Assembly (NCBI GenBank): GCA_022771205.1
Contig: JALFCF010000004.1
Coordinates: 43,523 to 107,522, forward strand
Direction of reading: 5' to 3'
Origin: Mycoplasmatota bacterium
GTDB lineage: Bacteria > Bacillota_I > Bacilli_A > RF39 > UBA660
Length of the DNA stretch: 64,000 nucleotides
Positions 16,050 through 26,171 of the stretch are shown here, piece by piece (the first letter of the stretch is position 1; every line of letters starts with the position of its first letter). The notes below the pieces were generated by a model that saw only the letters and a program-made list of their open reading frames with translations, did not search any database and had not been told where the DNA came from. The position numbers were made by a program, and so were the translations under genes.

Positions 16050-16835
16050 TTACATATTAAACATCATCATCATAGAAATCAAAATAACAACCATTGTTCC
16101 CATACCTGTAACAACAAGCATTATCATAGTTTGACTTTCCATATGATTTAAACGTTCTTTATATTTAGTTTCACGCGCTTTATTCTGCAAATTAGAAACC
16201 GTTCTAGAAAACATCATTAATCGTTCTTGCTTTCTCTCTTGGGAACCAAGCCCCAAACGATATAATAAACGCATCATACGCATAGAATCCCTTACTGGAT
16301 ATGTATTAGCAAACTCCATATATGGATCAATTGTTGAATCTCCAGAATTAATACGCTCAATTAACCGTCTAAGCCCAGGCTTAAAAATATCAGGAGCATC
16401 ATCTATAGACTTGCCTAAAGCAACAGGAACAGTATAATGTTGAATCAAAATTTCCAAACTCTTTAAGTAATATGGTAACATAACATCAATATCATGCAAA
16501 TGTGCCTTATAAAATTGTTTTAATTGTGTATAAGGCATTTTAAATACAAGTGCTGCTACAACAATGCAGAATACAACATTAAGAAAAGATAATTGATTCA
16601 AAAAGATAAATAAGAATACTATAGCAACCATTAAAGCATAATATATTCTCTTTCTAAAAAGAATATTAGGATCAACATCTTCCCCATATTTTGCATAAAC
16701 TAGAAAGTTATAATCTTCCTCTCGTAAAATATCAAAATACCTTTCATTATCAGCAATAAATTTATTTTTATCAATTGTATTATTATATATCAAAACAAAT
16801 ATAATAATAGCCCCTACTATAACAACCTCTACCAT
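16050..16835 (-). CDS. tadC: TadC-type pilus platform protein
   Basis: A 261-residue membrane protein of the T2SS-F (GspF) superfamily. Helices lie at about 2-17, 68-105 and 235-258. The cytoplasmic helical part includes LPYYLKSLEILIQH and the segment RMMRLLYRLGLGSQERKQERL, typical of TadC. It pairs with TadB to form the inner-membrane platform on which the TadA ATPase acts. Its start overlaps the stop of the tadB gene (TAATG), so the two are translationally coupled. A 70-base gap separates it from the Flp-like gene. Confidence 0.75.
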   Translation of the reverse strand: MVEVVIVGAIIIFVLIYNNTIDKNKFIADNERYFDILREEDYNFLVYAKYGEDVDPNILFRKRIYYALMVAIVFLFIFLNQLSFLNVVFCIVVAALVFKMPYTQLKQFYKAHLHDIDVMLPYYLKSLEILIQHYTVPVALGKSIDDAPDIFKPGLRRLIERINSGDSTIDPYMEFANTYPVRDSMRMMRLLYRLGLGSQERKQERLMMFSRTVSNLQNKARETKYKERLNHMESQTMIMLVVTGMGTMVVILISMMMMFNM

Positions 16836-17737
16836 TATTCAGCACCTACATTCTCATTATAATATTTTTCACCTTTTAACAAGAAGTATGTATTAATAAT
16901 TAAAACGCCATGTAATAACACTTTAACGTACCAGCGTTCTAACATGATTAAATAAGTCTCACGTCCAAGTAAATACTGAGTCAACATAACTAATAAATAA
17001 AGCATAACGCCGAATTGCAAAAAGGACTTATGAAAAGAAGCACGTTCAATTCTATCACGATAAACACTTTCTACAAGCATATCAATATCCAACTGCATAT
17101 TATCCAAAGAATCCATTGAATTTCTTGCTCCTTCTTTAGTAATTTGCAAGAATAATTGATGCATATTTTTTACAATATAATAAGGATATAATTGACTCAT
17201 GTATGTAAGTGATTCTTCAATACTACCATTTTGATAAGCTAACTCAATCATATGATCAACATCACTTTTTACAGGATCTTCTAAAATACCAGAATTACGA
17301 ACCCCTTCCAAAGCTTTTACAAATGATTGAGTAGTCGCAAACTCCATAATAGTATTAGATGTATAAACCTGAATTTGTTCAAAAATAAATTCACTATAAA
17401 CACGCTTACAACGTAAATACGATAAATAAGGAATGAACATAATCACAACAATCATATATATTAAGGAAACAAATAAATTATAAAAATATAAGTAACTAAC
17501 AACAGCAGCAAAAGCCCCCATAATAACAACTTGAACCATATATTGCTTTGCTGTATATTCTTGTCCTAACTCTTTTGTTTTTTCACGAACTTCCTTAAAA
17601 GAATAAGGGGCAAATCTATCATAGAGTCCTTGTACTTGTGTAGTAATAAATTTTCCAACATTTTGCCCTTTATAATTACGATAAAGAGCTATTACAACAA
17701 CTAAAACAATTAAGAAAATTAACTCTTCTAAATACAT
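16835..17737 (-). CDS. tadB: TadB-type pilus platform protein
   Basis: A 300-residue membrane protein of the T2SS-F superfamily with helices at about 3-20, 72-108 and 238-290. The helical cytoplasmic core has the family's pattern of an amphipathic bundle (EGVRNSGILEDPVKSDVDHM, then NMHQLFLQITKEGARNS). With TadC it forms the membrane platform of the Tad pilus. It lies 16 bases after tadA and overlaps tadC by one base. AGAGGGG lies ahead of ATG 17737. Confidence 0.72.
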   Translation of the reverse strand: MYLEELIFLIVLVVVIALYRNYKGQNVGKFITTQVQGLYDRFAPYSFKEVREKTKELGQEYTAKQYMVQVVIMGAFAAVVSYLYFYNLFVSLIYMIVVIMFIPYLSYLRCKRVYSEFIFEQIQVYTSNTIMEFATTQSFVKALEGVRNSGILEDPVKSDVDHMIELAYQNGSIEESLTYMSQLYPYYIVKNMHQLFLQITKEGARNSMDSLDNMQLDIDMLVESVYRDRIERASFHKSFLQFGVMLYLLVMLTQYLLGRETYLIMLERWYVKVLLHGVLIINTYFLLKGEKYYNENVGAE

Positions 17738-17753
17738 AAACTAACGCCCCTCT

Positions 17754-19193
17754 CTATTCTAAATTACCTAAAGCAGAAAAATCAACTGGAGTTGATGATC
17801 CCACCTGTACATTAGGAACAGAAACAACTTGATTAGTTGGTACAACATTTTCTACAGTAGGCTGCACAGGAATTTGTGAAACATTAGGAGATGCAGGAAT
17901 TTGTACTGCCGGTGTTACAGGTACTACAACATCAGGAGTAGTAGAAACTGTAGCAGGAGAATTAATTGGCTGAACTACAGGTGTGATATTTGCAACCTGA
18001 GGAACCTGAACAGTAGAAGCTGAAGAATCATTATCAGACCCACTTTCTTCTGCAGAAGCAAGTTCAACAGACTCTTGAGAATCCTGCTGTTCCATAAATT
18101 TTTCTCTTTCTAAATCATCATTAAATGGTAAATCATCACTCATATTTTTTGTAATAGAATTAATATCAATATTTTGATTTTCAAGATACTCTATCAAATG
18201 TGGACTAGGCTTACGCATAACAGGTTCTTGTCCAAATAATTTTTGATAAATAATTCTACTTTGTGGTTCATTATTTTCATCAACATAAAACTCGCAAACC
18301 TCATCAACTTCACGATGAAATTTACCAAGTTCCTTACTATAATAAGCTTTAATGTGAACTCCAATTTGAATATATCGATAAATAGTATTTAAAAACTGAT
18401 TAACATCTAAATCCGTCTCCATCAAACTATACATACGATAAGGAATGGCAGAAGCTTTATCTGCATGAATGGTAGACAAAATATTATGTCCAGAAGAAAT
18501 TGAGTTACGAACAGCAGAAACAGCTTCAGCACTACGAACCTCGGAAAGTAAAATCCATTTAGGATTTTGTCGCATACAGGTAACCAAAACATCGGTATAA
18601 CTAGCAACATTATTAGTTTTCATAGCAACAATATCTCTCTGAGGAAAAATCTTATCCAAATGAAGTTCCAAAGTATCCTCAATAGTAATAAGCTTTTCAT
18701 CTGTTCGGGTATGACTAGCTAAATATTTTACAAACTCAGTTTTACCAGAACCAGTCTCTCCACAAACAATAATATTACAATGACCTTCTACACATTTTAT
18801 TAATATATCATGAATATCCTGGGTAAAATAATCATCCTTAAGCAATTTATCCTTTTCTAATCGAATCTTAGCAGGAGTTTTACGAATAACCATTGCAATA
18901 CCATTAGTAGCAATAGAAGGATGAACAAAGTTCAAACGTAATTCCGCAGATTCAGCATCCAAAAAAGGCTTAGCATTATTAAAGGTTGTACCCATAACAT
19001 TAGAGCATTGAAAAGCTAATTTTTCAATAAATTCAGGAGTCAATCCTTGAACCTCAACTCTAAGTGAACCTTGAGTTAGAGAACGTACCCAAGTCTGACC
19101 ATTGTTATCAAAAGAAATATCAGTAATATCATCATTATCAAGCAATGGACGTAATGGACCAAAATCTAACTTATCAAAAATATTTTCATTCAT
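17754..19193 (-). CDS. tadA: TadA/CpaF-type secretion ATPase with long disordered tail
   Basis: A 479-residue PulE/VirB11-superfamily ATPase that powers Tad pilus assembly. Walker A is VCGETGSGKTEF (about 143-155), the Asp box TIEDTLELHLD follows (near 172), Walker B is ILLSEVRSAEA (near 215) and the His box STIHADKA lies near 242. The catalytic core ends around residue 345. The last ~120 residues are Pro/Val/Thr/Ser-rich and look disordered, which is not usual for TadA. TadA is related to VirB11, and no separate VirB11 is present, so this enzyme could serve both the Tad parts and the T4SS parts of the locus (inference). A GAGGAG ribosome site precedes ATG 19193. Confidence 0.87.
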   Translation of the reverse strand: MNENIFDKLDFGPLRPLLDNDDITDISFDNNGQTWVRSLTQGSLRVEVQGLTPEFIEKLAFQCSNVMGTTFNNAKPFLDAESAELRLNFVHPSIATNGIAMVIRKTPAKIRLEKDKLLKDDYFTQDIHDILIKCVEGHCNIIVCGETGSGKTEFVKYLASHTRTDEKLITIEDTLELHLDKIFPQRDIVAMKTNNVASYTDVLVTCMRQNPKWILLSEVRSAEAVSAVRNSISSGHNILSTIHADKASAIPYRMYSLMETDLDVNQFLNTIYRYIQIGVHIKAYYSKELGKFHREVDEVCEFYVDENNEPQSRIIYQKLFGQEPVMRKPSPHLIEYLENQNIDINSITKNMSDDLPFNDDLEREKFMEQQDSQESVELASAEESGSDNDSSASTVQVPQVANITPVVQPINSPATVSTTPDVVVPVTPAVQIPASPNVSQIPVQPTVENVVPTNQVVSVPNVQVGSSTPVDFSALGNLE

Positions 19194-19222
19194 ATGATCA
19201 ACTCCTCTTTATTCTTCAAATT

Positions 19223-20044
19223 CTACCCCATACTTTCGTCCCAGTAAGTAACAGTTTCAATCCAATCACGAAGACTTTCACTGCTCATTTCCAAATCATC
19301 TGGTTTATCTTGTAAACTTTCATTAGTTGGAACTGGAACCAATTCAGAATCATATAATGTCAAATAACTTGCTTTTTTAAGTAAAACATAATACTCTTCA
19401 GGTAAAGCAAATACTATCATAGCTGGTGTTCTCTGCTCATCTAAATTAGAGAATACCGGTTGACCTGCAGAATCTTTTACAGCCAAAACTTTAACATTTT
19501 GAATAAATTTACCATACTGCATCAACTCTTTTTCATTATTATTAGTAGCAGCTTGACCATCACCAGTATCTTTTCTAGTAATACGTAAATAAATATCTAT
19601 ATAATTACCTGGATAAATAGAATTACCATAAGTAGTTTCTGTATTAACTGGCATATTATATAAAACATATCCCTTTGGATAATCTAATATAATGTTAGCA
19701 GGTAATTGTTCTTTTTCTACTACTTGCCTAGTATAAAATAAACTTCCTTTTGGTATTAAGGTATCTGCATTAGAATATTTATCAATAACATCTGCTTGAT
19801 TTCTAATAACATCACCTTCAAGCATTGAAGGAGGGACTTCCATCGTCCCAACCATATCTTCTGTAATTTGTGTACCCGGTTCAATCTGTTCAGTAGCATA
19901 AGGTACACTAATTGGATTAACAGCTGCTTGAACACGCATATTATATGCAATATATAATACCAAAACTGCCACAACTACACCAACAACAGTAACGGTATTT
20001 TTGTTAGATAAAAACTTTTTTATTCCAATACCAAGATTTCCCAT
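19223..20044 (-). CDS. cpaB: CpaB/RcpC-like pilus assembly protein
   Basis: A 273-residue protein with an N-terminal membrane anchor (about 17-35) and a SAF-type beta domain: ATEQIEPGTQITEDMV, then PKGSLFYTRQVV, the usual CpaB/RcpC signatures. These proteins help assemble Tad pili on the outer side of the membrane. The start chosen is ATG 20044, which has AGGAGAGG just upstream; the frame remains open to 20113, but that would overlap the preceding gene and lacks a ribosome site. It is followed 29 bases later by tadA. Confidence 0.75.
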   Translation of the reverse strand: MGNLGIGIKKFLSNKNTVTVVGVVVAVLVLYIAYNMRVQAAVNPISVPYATEQIEPGTQITEDMVGTMEVPPSMLEGDVIRNQADVIDKYSNADTLIPKGSLFYTRQVVEKEQLPANIILDYPKGYVLYNMPVNTETTYGNSIYPGNYIDIYLRITRKDTGDGQAATNNNEKELMQYGKFIQNVKVLAVKDSAGQPVFSNLDEQRTPAMIVFALPEEYYVLLKKASYLTLYDSELVPVPTNESLQDKPDDLEMSSESLRDWIETVTYWDESMG

Positions 20045-20069
20045 TTTATCCTCTCCTTCCTTTTTATTC

Positions 20070-20537
20070 TTATTTTTCTTCAATACCTTTTCCAAGATCA
20101 CTATTAGGATCACTTAATTCATTAGTAACTAAAGGATCTGTCTTATAAGTATTTTCCAAAATAGCATCAAGTTGAGTAGACATCTCCAAATTAGAGCCTT
20201 TAAAACTCAAAACTGTAGAAGAATCTACTTTTACACTTACTTTAGGTGGAACTTCATTTAAATCATAGAAAGAAAGCTGATAATTTCTAGTAGTATCTAC
20301 AGAATCTGCAAATCTTCTAACAAAACTTTCAACAAACTTTTCTTTATCAATACGAAGCAAACCATTTTCACGATAATATTTTACATCTATCGCATCAACC
20401 ATAGCAGCTTCTGAAGTTTCCTTCACCAGGTAGTAATCTAACTCACTACCTGATGAATAATTGGAAATTATATTAATCATTAATAGAGTTGCTAAACTCA
20501 AAATGATAATACCAACAGTTAACATTGCTTTATTCAT
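20070..20537 (-). CDS. Unknown single-pass exported protein
   Basis: A 155-residue protein with one N-terminal hydrophobic helix (about 5-24) and a mixed exported domain without cysteine. The layout is like a minor pseudopilin (helix followed by a small beta-rich head), but no cleavage motif or known family was recognised. It stands between the large Cys-rich protein and CpaB, so a structural role in the pilus is plausible. AAAGGGGG precedes ATG 20537. Confidence 0.5.
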   Translation of the reverse strand: MNKAMLTVGIIILSLATLLMINIISNYSSGSELDYYLVKETSEAAMVDAIDVKYYRENGLLRIDKEKFVESFVRRFADSVDTTRNYQLSFYDLNEVPPKVSVKVDSSTVLSFKGSNLEMSTQLDAILENTYKTDPLVTNELSDPNSDLGKGIEEK

Positions 20538-20543
20538 AAATGA

Positions 20544-23525
20544 TTATGCCCCCTTTCTACGGTTAACACCATAACCATCATTTCTCTTTTTAGAAGTACC
20601 ATTTGTAAAATTACCCTTCTGTTGAAGGTCTGTTAATATATTACTCCAGTAAGAAGTAACACCATTCTTAACTTCAGTCTTACCTTGATAATCAGTATAT
20701 CCATATTTTTTATTATAATCTCTAATATTTCTAAGATCTTCACTCTCTAAAGTAATTTGATAATCAAGATATTCATCTGAATAAACAGACTTACCAAGAT
20801 CTTGTACTTGTTTAATATATTCTAATGGATTAGAAATTTTATAACCGTTAGCCTTATTATTCAATTCTTCAAGATCTACATAACCACCCATATCAGTTCC
20901 ATTGTCAGAGTATCCTAATGTCCAGTTATAACCAGGTTGACGACCAGTATAACTAATAGAACTACTATTGTTTTCTGTCTTTTTCTCACCTTTAGGGAAC
21001 AAATCAACTAAATCAACAATTCTGAAAGTATAATCTTCTGTTGACAATGTAGTATCACAATCATCACCAGTACAAGGTTCATCTACCGTTTCTTTACAAC
21101 AACCATTTCCATCAGGTGTACAAACTTCATTTCTTAATGCATAGAAACATTCAAAATCAAAATTCCATCCAAAATATCCAAAATCTGTTGCTGCACCATG
21201 AATATTATAATCAATATCTTTACCATTTCCAGTATAGCATTGACTACCTAATTGGCTCCATTCCCACCAACCAGTATTAACACTCTTAGCATTCAATGGA
21301 ACACAGAATTTACCTTCTTGCTTATGCCATGCTGTATCATTACCTTTATCAACATAAGATATCTCACCAGTTTTATTATTAATCCATGTACCAGGGAAAC
21401 TCCATGCTACCTGATACCAGTTTCTAGCTTCAGAACTATCATAACATCCAGCATAACCATCTTCTGCTTCTGGACTGTCAGGATTGATAGTAAGTTCTGG
21501 AATGAAAATTTCTGTACCAGAAGGAGATTTAGTATCGTTACTTCCATGACTAGGCAATGTAGCCTGATCAACTTTTGAACTACTATATGGGAATTCAATA
21601 GTATGTTCTTTATTTTCAGTATCAGTATAATCTACACTAATTGTAAATTTAGCTGTCTTAGTAGTACAACTAGCAGCACCTTCGCAAGAAGCTTGAGCTT
21701 GATTATAAATTTGCATATTTCGCTTAGCATCTTCTTGAGCATCTTCTGCATTCCAGTACTCTTTCTTACTATTGTATAGCCATCTACAATCTTGTTGACA
21801 AATACCCCAACCATTTCCTTTGAATGAACGTCTAAATCCTTCTTGCCAATGAACATTTACATTAGCAAAAACACAATATGTAATACCATGAGTAGCTTCT
21901 ACAACGGATGGTTTATTTTCTCCATACCAACGACCATAAGTACCCCATGGTGAATTACCATTACTTTTCCACAATACACGGCCAGCTTGTTCACTCCATA
22001 CATATTTACCAGAATAACTAATTGGTCCACACACATTATTATTAGCCATAGGTTGAACAATAGCATTTTCATAAGATAATGCCAAAGAAGTTGAATTAGA
22101 ATTATCATCTTCTTCACCATATACTTCTTTATAACACTTATTACTACAGCTCTTACTATATTTACCACCGTCACAAGCTAAAATACAAGCGTCATAATCT
22201 TCACTAGGTCCAGCATCATTAGTATAAGATGGGAAATCATTACAATATGGTACAGGAGTATGAACAGGTGGTTGATCTGGTGGAGTAACATCTGCTTCTG
22301 CATTACATACAACTCGACTAGTTACACGAATCTTATATTCAAAACATAAACCTGCTTTAGAAGCAACTGGAGGCCCATACTCAACTAAAGTTGACTCTTC
22401 ACAAGTACGAACACATTTACCAGGACTAACAGTAGTAACTTCTCCTGAACTCCATTCATATTTATAATTTTCTTTAACAGGAGTAGTTGTGGTTTCAGAT
22501 GCATAGTAATAATTCTTATTTACGTAATAATCAACTACCTTACCATTTTCATCTTTTTCAGTCTTTAAATCCCATTTACAAGTCTCACCAAAACGAGTAT
22601 CATCAAGACTTCCATTTTTTACTAAATTAGAATAATCATTGCCACGTTTAATAGCTTCTTCTTTAACTCTATTAAACTCTTTCATAAAATCTGTATTATT
22701 ATTTAAATCTGTTTGTGTTGATTCTCTCTTCCAAATAGTGATAGCTGTCTTAATCATTTGAGCAGTAAAATCTTCATCGTAATTATAACCAACATACTCA
22801 TTAAAACAATATGGAAGAACACTATAATACTTATTATATCCTTCTTCTCCAACAGCACTAGCATTATACTTTTGAATTTCCTCTGCTGTTACCCCTGCAT
22901 CATTAAATACAGTAGAATATTTATTATATCCGTTTCCAGTTCTAAATACTGCACATACACCATTATAATTTTCATTATAAATACTACTAGTAGTTTTAGA
23001 ATTAATTTCTGAAATAGCATCAAATTCATAAGTACCTAACTTATTTCCTTGTTCATCACTATCAGCTTGATCATAGTTAAGGCAACCATGTTCATCTTCA
23101 ATCAATACAAAATGAATAGTAACCCTTGCATTAACATCAGGAACTGTACTAATTACCAAAGGACTATCATCAGAAAGAATAGCAGTACCAGTAGGATCAC
23201 TTTGGAATAGTGCAGTAACTGGCGCTTTATAAGTAGAACCATCAGGATTTTCCATTTCTACCGTAACATCAGTTACCTTAAATTTACCATTAGTAATAAA
23301 AATAGTTAACTTATGATTAGCTAAATCAAAATCACTTGATGGCTTAAAGTATTGTTGTAATTCTGCAATATTCTTACACGAATTAGTTTTAGAATTTTCA
23401 CTTTTTTCACTCTTAGAAACGCCTGCGGTGTTAAAGGAACGTATAGTAAATATAGCTCCAAAAGCTACCACAACAACAAAAATCGCTAGCAAAGCCCCTT
23501 TTACACTTTTCTTACGCTTCGTCAT
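20544..23525 (-). CDS. Very large Cys-rich exported protein, tip or adhesin candidate
   Basis: A 993-residue protein with a basic N-terminus and one membrane helix or uncleaved signal (about 9-28); everything else should be outside. It contains about 29 cysteines, many in clusters (CILACDGGKYSKSCSNKC near 465; CTPDGNGCCKETVDEPC near 805), and is rich in Tyr, Asn and Trp. There is no C-terminal hydrophobic anchor and no LPXTG-type motif. I do not recognise a domain family. Its start overlaps the sortase stop by 14 bases. The size, disulfide potential and place among pilus genes suggest a pilus-tip protein or adhesin (inference). No unusual base composition against neighbours is evident. Confidence 0.55.
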   Translation of the reverse strand: MTKRKKSVKGALLAIFVVVVAFGAIFTIRSFNTAGVSKSEKSENSKTNSCKNIAELQQYFKPSSDFDLANHKLTIFITNGKFKVTDVTVEMENPDGSTYKAPVTALFQSDPTGTAILSDDSPLVISTVPDVNARVTIHFVLIEDEHGCLNYDQADSDEQGNKLGTYEFDAISEINSKTTSSIYNENYNGVCAVFRTGNGYNKYSTVFNDAGVTAEEIQKYNASAVGEEGYNKYYSVLPYCFNEYVGYNYDEDFTAQMIKTAITIWKRESTQTDLNNNTDFMKEFNRVKEEAIKRGNDYSNLVKNGSLDDTRFGETCKWDLKTEKDENGKVVDYYVNKNYYYASETTTTPVKENYKYEWSSGEVTTVSPGKCVRTCEESTLVEYGPPVASKAGLCFEYKIRVTSRVVCNAEADVTPPDQPPVHTPVPYCNDFPSYTNDAGPSEDYDACILACDGGKYSKSCSNKCYKEVYGEEDDNSNSTSLALSYENAIVQPMANNNVCGPISYSGKYVWSEQAGRVLWKSNGNSPWGTYGRWYGENKPSVVEATHGITYCVFANVNVHWQEGFRRSFKGNGWGICQQDCRWLYNSKKEYWNAEDAQEDAKRNMQIYNQAQASCEGAASCTTKTAKFTISVDYTDTENKEHTIEFPYSSSKVDQATLPSHGSNDTKSPSGTEIFIPELTINPDSPEAEDGYAGCYDSSEARNWYQVAWSFPGTWINNKTGEISYVDKGNDTAWHKQEGKFCVPLNAKSVNTGWWEWSQLGSQCYTGNGKDIDYNIHGAATDFGYFGWNFDFECFYALRNEVCTPDGNGCCKETVDEPCTGDDCDTTLSTEDYTFRIVDLVDLFPKGEKKTENNSSSISYTGRQPGYNWTLGYSDNGTDMGGYVDLEELNNKANGYKISNPLEYIKQVQDLGKSVYSDEYLDYQITLESEDLRNIRDYNKKYGYTDYQGKTEVKNGVTSYWSNILTDLQQKGNFTNGTSKKRNDGYGVNRRKGA

Positions 23526-24327
23526 CTTCTTCCCCGCCTTTCATGATTTCATCAATCTTTTTATACTTATCTGATTTTTTTACACCATAATTAGTTGTTA
23601 ACTCACCTTTTCTAACTAATCTAGCATCTACTCTAAAATCATATCTATCTGTACTAATTGTATCATACATTCTAGTACAAGTAAGTAAAGAAAGAATCTT
23701 ATCATTTTCATTTACATCTATATTAAACTTAAAGATACTATCTTCAAGGGATTGCTCTATATAATTATTTAATTCATCCTTAGATAAATCATCTTCTAAA
23801 AATGCATTTGTCTTACCATGTACAGGAATAGAAACTGAAAATATCTTATAAAGATAATCCTCACCTTCATAAGTAAACTGAATATATTTGTTTTCCTCTA
23901 CAAATTGTAAATAAACAAAGCTCAACAATTGTTCAAATCTACTATGAGTAGGATCAGCTACTAAAGGACGAATAGATAAATTCAAAATATTATGTCCATT
24001 AATTGTCATTTTATTTAATAAATGATCTGGATTTACCTCATTCCAAGAAAAATCATCCGTTTTACTATCCAACTTATATCTAGGAGCATACAACACCGGA
24101 TAATCTATATTTGTACCTTGAACTCTAATCCAACCATTTGTTTCATAATGCTCATTATCATTTTCTTTAGAATATTTCTCCATTTCATCAATCCTACTAT
24201 CAATCGGATAGTAATCATAATTTATAATGAAAATTATTGCTCCTATTAAACACAAAAAAGAGAGAATTCCTACAAGTAGAAAAATCTTCTTTTTGTGCGC
24301 TATCAATATTTTACTCCTTTTTTTCAC
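23512..24327 (-). CDS. Class B-type sortase
   Basis: A 271-residue membrane-anchored transpeptidase (helix at about 12-34). The sortase core is clear: GTNIDYPVLY, then TINGHN with the catalytic His, the active-site LSLLTCT with Cys, and the Arg in RYDFRVDARLV. The spacing and the insertion between the His and Cys strands fit class B. Sortases join sorting-signal proteins to the wall or to each other. No LPXTG or NPQTN-type signal with a C-terminal anchor was found in this window, so its substrates lie elsewhere or use an unusual signal. GTG 24327 is chosen as start, with AGGTG six bases upstream; the open frame reaches 24336. It sits inside the pilus array. Confidence 0.78.
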   Translation of the reverse strand: MKKRSKILIAHKKKIFLLVGILSFLCLIGAIIFIINYDYYPIDSRIDEMEKYSKENDNEHYETNGWIRVQGTNIDYPVLYAPRYKLDSKTDDFSWNEVNPDHLLNKMTINGHNILNLSIRPLVADPTHSRFEQLLSFVYLQFVEENKYIQFTYEGEDYLYKIFSVSIPVHGKTNAFLEDDLSKDELNNYIEQSLEDSIFKFNIDVNENDKILSLLTCTRMYDTISTDRYDFRVDARLVRKGELTTNYGVKKSDKYKKIDEIMKGGEEDDEA

Positions 24328-24340
24328 ATCAATCACCTAC

Positions 24341-26161
24341 TTATTTTGTAATAACATATGGATTGCTATATGTTCCATCTCCACGTACAATAGAACAATC
24401 TTCATCTAAAAATCCAACTATTCTAACACCGTACGTTGCTGAGTCATATATTGGATCATAGAACATTGTACCAATATTTGACATAGCAGCTTTTACATTA
24501 GCGGTTCTAGAAGAATTTAAATACCAATAAGATTGACCAATAGTTTCATATGCATCACTAGCACTAAACATTTCATAAAGATTAGGAGCGGAAAATTTAA
24601 CTTTATATTCCTTCGTATCAACTTCCTTACCATACTTAATCTGATTTTTATAAATAGGAACTTCTATAGTTTTATTAACAAAATATTCATCATTAATATA
24701 TTGTGATGTATTATTGTTAATAAAATATCCAATATTTCCTTTTTCCTTAGGATTATAAATTTTAGCATTAGTATCAGTATCATAATAAGTTACTACAGCA
24801 TTACCTTCAGTATCATATATAGAACCGATAGAAATAACTTTTGTATTCTTACCATCTTCTCCAATAATTCTATATAAACGGCCATTCATAGAAACATATT
24901 CACCGACATACCTTGTATTAGTTTTGTCACCAGCTTTAGCAGATTCTACATCACCAATAGAATATGGATGTTCAAGAGTACCATCTCCATCAATTATTAA
25001 TGTATCTCCCTTTATCGTAAGCACTGGACGAACACCAAAATTATAATCTTTATTAAACGCTTTATATTTAGTAAACGAAGTAAAAAACCAAATATTAGCA
25101 GTATAAGCTTCATCACCATTTTTACTATTATTTGTCCAAATAATATTTCCAGGATATAGATAAGAATTACCATTTTCATCTATAGACGAATTAATATCAG
25201 TAAACGAAAGGATAGAAGCTTTAACTTCATCTGTATAAGAATTACATTTTTTAACATTAGTAACATTACCATCATCTAATTTTTGGTTGCAATATTTATT
25301 TTTAACAATATATTTTTTAGAGTTATCAGTTAAATTATCATAAAAATATTCTAACCAATTATCAATGCTAGAATAATTAACACTACTAATATCTTGAGCA
25401 GCAACTATTCTTACATCATCACCATCAACATCAATAATTCTAAATAAAATATTAGAAAAATAAATATAATTATTAGGATTACTTCCAGTATAAATTCCTG
25501 TTTTATTAGTAGCTTTATTAACTGTATTCTTTAATCTAGCAACAACTTTAACAGTTCGAGTAACTTCATTCGTATTATTAAGACTATCAGTAGCAGTATA
25601 AACAACTTGATAAGTACCAGCTTTATTAGTATTAACTGCACTAGCATCAATTTCTACATCTTTAATATCCATCTTGCCATCAGTATTATCTACAACACTT
25701 TGAACGCCCTCTTCTTTATATTTAGAACCTAAATCAATAGTTACTTTCTCATCACCTTTTAGAGTGATTTCAGGTCCTTTATGATCAACATTAGAAGAAA
25801 TAACACCACATTTTAAATAAGTATAATATTTATATTCCCCATCCTCTTGTCTGACTTTAACCCAACTATCTTTAATAGAGCATGGTTTTTTAGAAAAAGG
25901 AACATAAAAATCATTTTTCAAATAAGACTGATCAAATAACTCTTGTACACTCAACGTTTTCACTCGAGTACCAGTTGGCAATTCTCTTTCATTAATTTCA
26001 TAATACCTTTTCGCAGCATTTTCTATTTCTGTCTCATAACTATGAAAAGTAATCAAAGGATGAATAACCAAAAACCATAAAAACAAAACAACTATAACAA
26101 CTACAACAGCAATCTTAAGATATTTAATAAACTTCTCATTAATAACTTTCTGACTTTCCAT
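24341..26161 (-). CDS. Membrane-anchored surface protein: pilin-like head, Ig-like domain, two repeated domains
   Basis: A 606-residue single-pass protein (helix about 15-38). Order of the exported part: a pilin-like head (about 45-115; AAKRYYEINERELP, two cysteines, YYTYLKCG); a DUF5011/HYR-like Ig domain (about 125-205; GPEITLKGDEKVTIDLG, ATDSLNNTNEVTRTVKV); and two copies of a domain starting NYIYFSNILFRII and YVSMNGRLYRIIG and ending in DGT..HPYSI or DGTYSNPYVI. The head and the repeated domain also occur in the 1088 gene product. No enzymatic motif is seen. It is four bases from the sortase gene frame and eleven from the gene before. A role as a pilus-associated surface protein is inferred. 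Confidence 0.6.
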   Translation of the reverse strand: MESQKVINEKFIKYLKIAVVVVIVVLFLWFLVIHPLITFHSYETEIENAAKRYYEINERELPTGTRVKTLSVQELFDQSYLKNDFYVPFSKKPCSIKDSWVKVRQEDGEYKYYTYLKCGVISSNVDHKGPEITLKGDEKVTIDLGSKYKEEGVQSVVDNTDGKMDIKDVEIDASAVNTNKAGTYQVVYTATDSLNNTNEVTRTVKVVARLKNTVNKATNKTGIYTGSNPNNYIYFSNILFRIIDVDGDDVRIVAAQDISSVNYSSIDNWLEYFYDNLTDNSKKYIVKNKYCNQKLDDGNVTNVKKCNSYTDEVKASILSFTDINSSIDENGNSYLYPGNIIWTNNSKNGDEAYTANIWFFTSFTKYKAFNKDYNFGVRPVLTIKGDTLIIDGDGTLEHPYSIGDVESAKAGDKTNTRYVGEYVSMNGRLYRIIGEDGKNTKVISIGSIYDTEGNAVVTYYDTDTNAKIYNPKEKGNIGYFINNNTSQYINDEYFVNKTIEVPIYKNQIKYGKEVDTKEYKVKFSAPNLYEMFSASDAYETIGQSYWYLNSSRTANVKAAMSNIGTMFYDPIYDSATYGVRIVGFLDEDCSIVRGDGTYSNPYVITK

Positions 26162-26171
26162 TTTTCTTCTC

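Noticed and set aside
24341..26161. LPTGT near residue 60 of the 24341 product as a sortase signal
   Set aside because: The order is LPTGT and not LPXTG, it is near the N-terminus, and no hydrophobic segment and basic tail follow.
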